NCBI RefSeq assembly: GCF_036010485.1
Contig: NZ_CP108568.1
Location: 682,001-746,000 of the forward strand
DNA length: 64,000 nt
Reading direction: 5' to 3'
DNA from: Streptomyces sp. NBC_01198
Lineage (GTDB): Bacteria > Actinomycetota > Actinomycetes > Streptomycetales > Streptomycetaceae
Position numbers and translations under genes: made by a program. Position 1 is the stretch's first letter, and every line of letters begins with the position of its first letter. Below are positions 62,594 through 64,000 of the stretch, piece after piece. The notes under the pieces were generated by a model, which had not been told where the DNA came from, did no database searches, and worked only from the letters and a program-made list of their open reading frames with translations.

Positions 62594-63535
62594 ATGCGGA
62601 ACAATCACCGGATGTACGCCTCGATCCGCGCCCTCGACCGGCTGCTCGACGCCATGCCGCCGGTGGGCACCTCCCGGCGGCGCCAGCTCCGCGCGTTCCG
62701 CGGCGAGCTGTGCCGGCTCCTGGACACCGACGGCTTCCAGCCGGCCCGCGCCGGCCTGGGCGCGCTGCTCGACCCCCCGCTCCTGCGGCGCTACTTCGAG
62801 GTGGCCGAGTCCGGCCTGCTCAGGGAACGGCTGGTCGGCGGCGGCAGGCCGCCCACCAGCCGCGCGACCAACCAGGCCCGCAGGGACTGCGTCGACCTGC
62901 TGCTCTCCGCGACCGGGCGCCCCCGGCTGCAGACGACCGCAGCACCCTGGGGCCGCGAGCCGGGCACCCGCCCGCCGGTCACGCTCCGGCCGACCCCGCA
63001 CGCCCGGGAGGTCGCGGAACTGCGGCGCCTGATCGGTGACGCCCTGTCCGCGCGGCTCGACCCCGGCCAGGCGCGATTCGTCGCGCTCGTCGCCATGGTG
63101 CTTGACACCGCGGCCCGCGCCGGGGAGCTGGCCGGCCAGCACCTCACCCACCTCGACGAGGACTTGTCCCATGCGCACCTGCACCGGCGACCGCAGCACG
63201 CCACCGCCACCGCGACATCTGCCGGGCCCGACGTCGTGCCCCTGTCCGCGCTGACCGCGGCGGCACTGCGGCAGTGGCTGCCCCTGCGTGCGGAGTTGAC
63301 CGCTCCCCTGCAAGGCGCGGCCACCGCGCTGTGGGTGAGCCTGCGGTCCAACCACTGCGGCCGGCTCGACGACCAGGGCCGCGCGACCATGCGCCCGCCC
63401 GGCCTGCCCCTGGAGGCAAGAGGCCTGGCCCGTGCGTACGCGTCCGGCCGCCACCGTCACGAGCTCGCCCGCCTGCTCCCGCCCAAGATGGAACAACTGC
63501 GCCGAGCCGTGGCGGACTCCTCCCCCGGCCCGTGA
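62594..63535 (+). CDS. Degenerate tyrosine-recombinase-like protein
   Basis: 313 residues, mostly helical. Residues about 157-180 (LVAMVLDTAARAGELAGQHL) match box I of tyrosine recombinases around the first catalytic Arg, and VVPLSALTAAALRQWLPLR matches the following strand-helix. The expected HxxR box and nucleophile Tyr are not seen; instead the C-terminus reads LARAYASGRHRHELARLLPP. It may be a non-catalytic relative used for DNA binding. ATG 62612 is an alternative start. Confidence 0.6.
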   Translation: MRNNHRMYASIRALDRLLDAMPPVGTSRRRQLRAFRGELCRLLDTDGFQPARAGLGALLDPPLLRRYFEVAESGLLRERLVGGGRPPTSRATNQARRDCVDLLLSATGRPRLQTTAAPWGREPGTRPPVTLRPTPHAREVAELRRLIGDALSARLDPGQARFVALVAMVLDTAARAGELAGQHLTHLDEDLSHAHLHRRPQHATATATSAGPDVVPLSALTAAALRQWLPLRAELTAPLQGAATALWVSLRSNHCGRLDDQGRATMRPPGLPLEARGLARAYASGRHRHELARLLPPKMEQLRRAVADSSPGP

Positions 63536-63952
63536 CCCCTTGCCCCACCGCTGCTTCTGTTGTTCTGCGGTACGGACGGGCCGCGGTCGCCTAGGGCCTG
63601 TTATTAGACATCACGTGTACGGCTCCGCCAAGCGTCGCCGAGCAGCCGGGATATCCGATGTTAGGGACTCCCGACAGCCCGCGACCTTGTCAGCCCGTCC
63701 GCCACGAGGGCGGGGCCACCGGCAGCCAACTTCGCTCGTGGGCAGCGGACTCGCGCCCCGACAGGCGGCTGTGCGCGATCCCTTGACAGCGGATACGCGC
63801 GGGCCGAATATTCAGCAAACATCGGATGTAAACACCGGGAGCGCCCGCTCGATGCGGGCACGAGCTCCCCCCACCCCCCACCCGCGGCTCACCGCCCGCC
63901 CCGCTCCCCGGGTACCGGCGGGCCGCTCATCCGAACCAGGGAAGGACCACCC
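63536..63952. other. Intergenic region of 417 bp with locally AT-rich sequence
   Basis: No gene can be supported. The part 63596-63665 is lower in GC than the rest and resembles nothing I can name; it might be a mobile-element scar. The right half carries the promoter described separately. Confidence 0.5.
63783..63812 (+). promoter_or_regulatory. HrdB-type promoter for the gene at the right edge
   Basis: A perfect TTGACA (63783-63788) and GAATAT (63806-63811) with 17-base spacing. The start codon lies about 140 bases downstream, so the transcript has a long 5' leader. Confidence 0.65.
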
Positions 63953-64000
63953 GTGTCACCACAAGGCTCGGTCATGCGGAGGCTGCTGCGCCGCGTCGGC
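63953..64000 (+). CDS. Start of an unidentified gene, cut by the right edge
   Basis: GTG at 63953 follows AGGGAAGGA by about 7 bases and opens 16 codons reading MSPQGSVMRRLLRRVG. The arginine-rich start could be the n-region of a signal peptide. Too little is visible to name it. Confidence 0.6.
   Translation, partial: MSPQGSVMRRLLRRVG

Noticed and set aside
63596..63665. Insertion-sequence end
   Set aside because: The AT-richer stretch looks foreign but no terminal inverted repeat pair, target duplication or transposase fragment can be shown.
63690..63881. Minus-strand ORFs in the right-hand intergenic region
   Set aside because: They run through the promoter region and have no coding character.

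Overview
The window is about 72% G+C and its genes show strong third-position G/C bias, GTG and TTG starts and many 4-bp stop/start overlaps. It carries several actinomycete-type families: ECF42 and ECF41 sigma factors, SpoIIE/STAS/HATPase partner-switching proteins, FtsX-type export permeases, GPP34, DUF1906, DUF4331 and a MsiK-dependent type of sugar ABC operon. A Streptomyces or close Streptomycetaceae chromosome is the best fit. I saw no rRNA, tRNA, CRISPR array, replication gene or intact transposase.

Layout. 1-7.4 kb: end of a DUF218 protein, glycogen debranching enzyme GlgX, small membrane and hypothetical proteins, an SRPBCC protein, a Lys/Ala-repeat histone-like protein, and a DGPF/ECF42 sigma pair with its own likely autoregulated promoter. 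7.4-13.8 kb: a signalling block with a SpoIIE phosphatase-STAS operon facing a 1,381-residue protein that joins a hybrid histidine kinase, a receiver, a PP2C phosphatase and an RsbW-like kinase domain, followed by its own STAS partner. 13.8-23.7 kb: a paired CrcB fluoride channel, a CMD-family protein, a lipoprotein, and an ABC ATPase facing two giant FtsX-type permeases. 23.9-30.4 kb: another SpoIIE phosphatase (PAS-PAS-GAF-PP2C-HATPase), an alpha/beta hydrolase, a small His-rich membrane protein, a VOC protein and an MFS exporter.

29.7-31.8 kb is a decayed efflux region. A DrrA-like ATPase carries a 4-bp GGCC-repeat frameshift and is fused by deletion to the tail of its DrrB-like permease. 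Next to it, a divergent TetR/MFS pair has lost both 5' ends and the promoter between them. An intact TetR gene sits between the two scars. 31.8-34.5 kb holds a CHASE3-type sensor kinase diverging from an HTH-receiver fusion gene over a 20-bp palindrome. 34.6-44.4 kb: a RibD/DHFR-like reductase, a 1,402-residue secreted subtilase with a BNR-repeat tail diverging from a TrmB/LuxR regulator over a symmetric nested operator, an S1 peptidase whose catalytic Ser is Thr, a methyltransferase with a VOC remnant in front, a GPP34 protein with a His/Gly tail, and a DUF1906 secreted protein.

44.5-64 kb: a cupin gene with a leaderless promoter, a sugar ABC importer (binding protein and two permeases, no ATPase), gamma-glutamyltransferase, a secreted-repeat lipoprotein with a membrane partner, two DHA2 exporters, a molybdopterin oxidoreductase/flavin reductase/zinc-ribbon operon, DUF1330, an SDR gene with an HxlR remnant, DUF4331, an NmrA-like protein, an ECF41-like protein lacking sigma region 2, a degenerate tyrosine-recombinase-like protein, and the first codons of a gene cut by the right edge.

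No single unmistakable new system is present. The best leads are the all-in-one phosphorelay/partner-switch protein, the repeated loss of 5' ends in regulator/transporter pairs, the sigma2-less ECF41 protein behind an ECF41-like -35 motif, and the nested operator of the subtilase/regulator pair.
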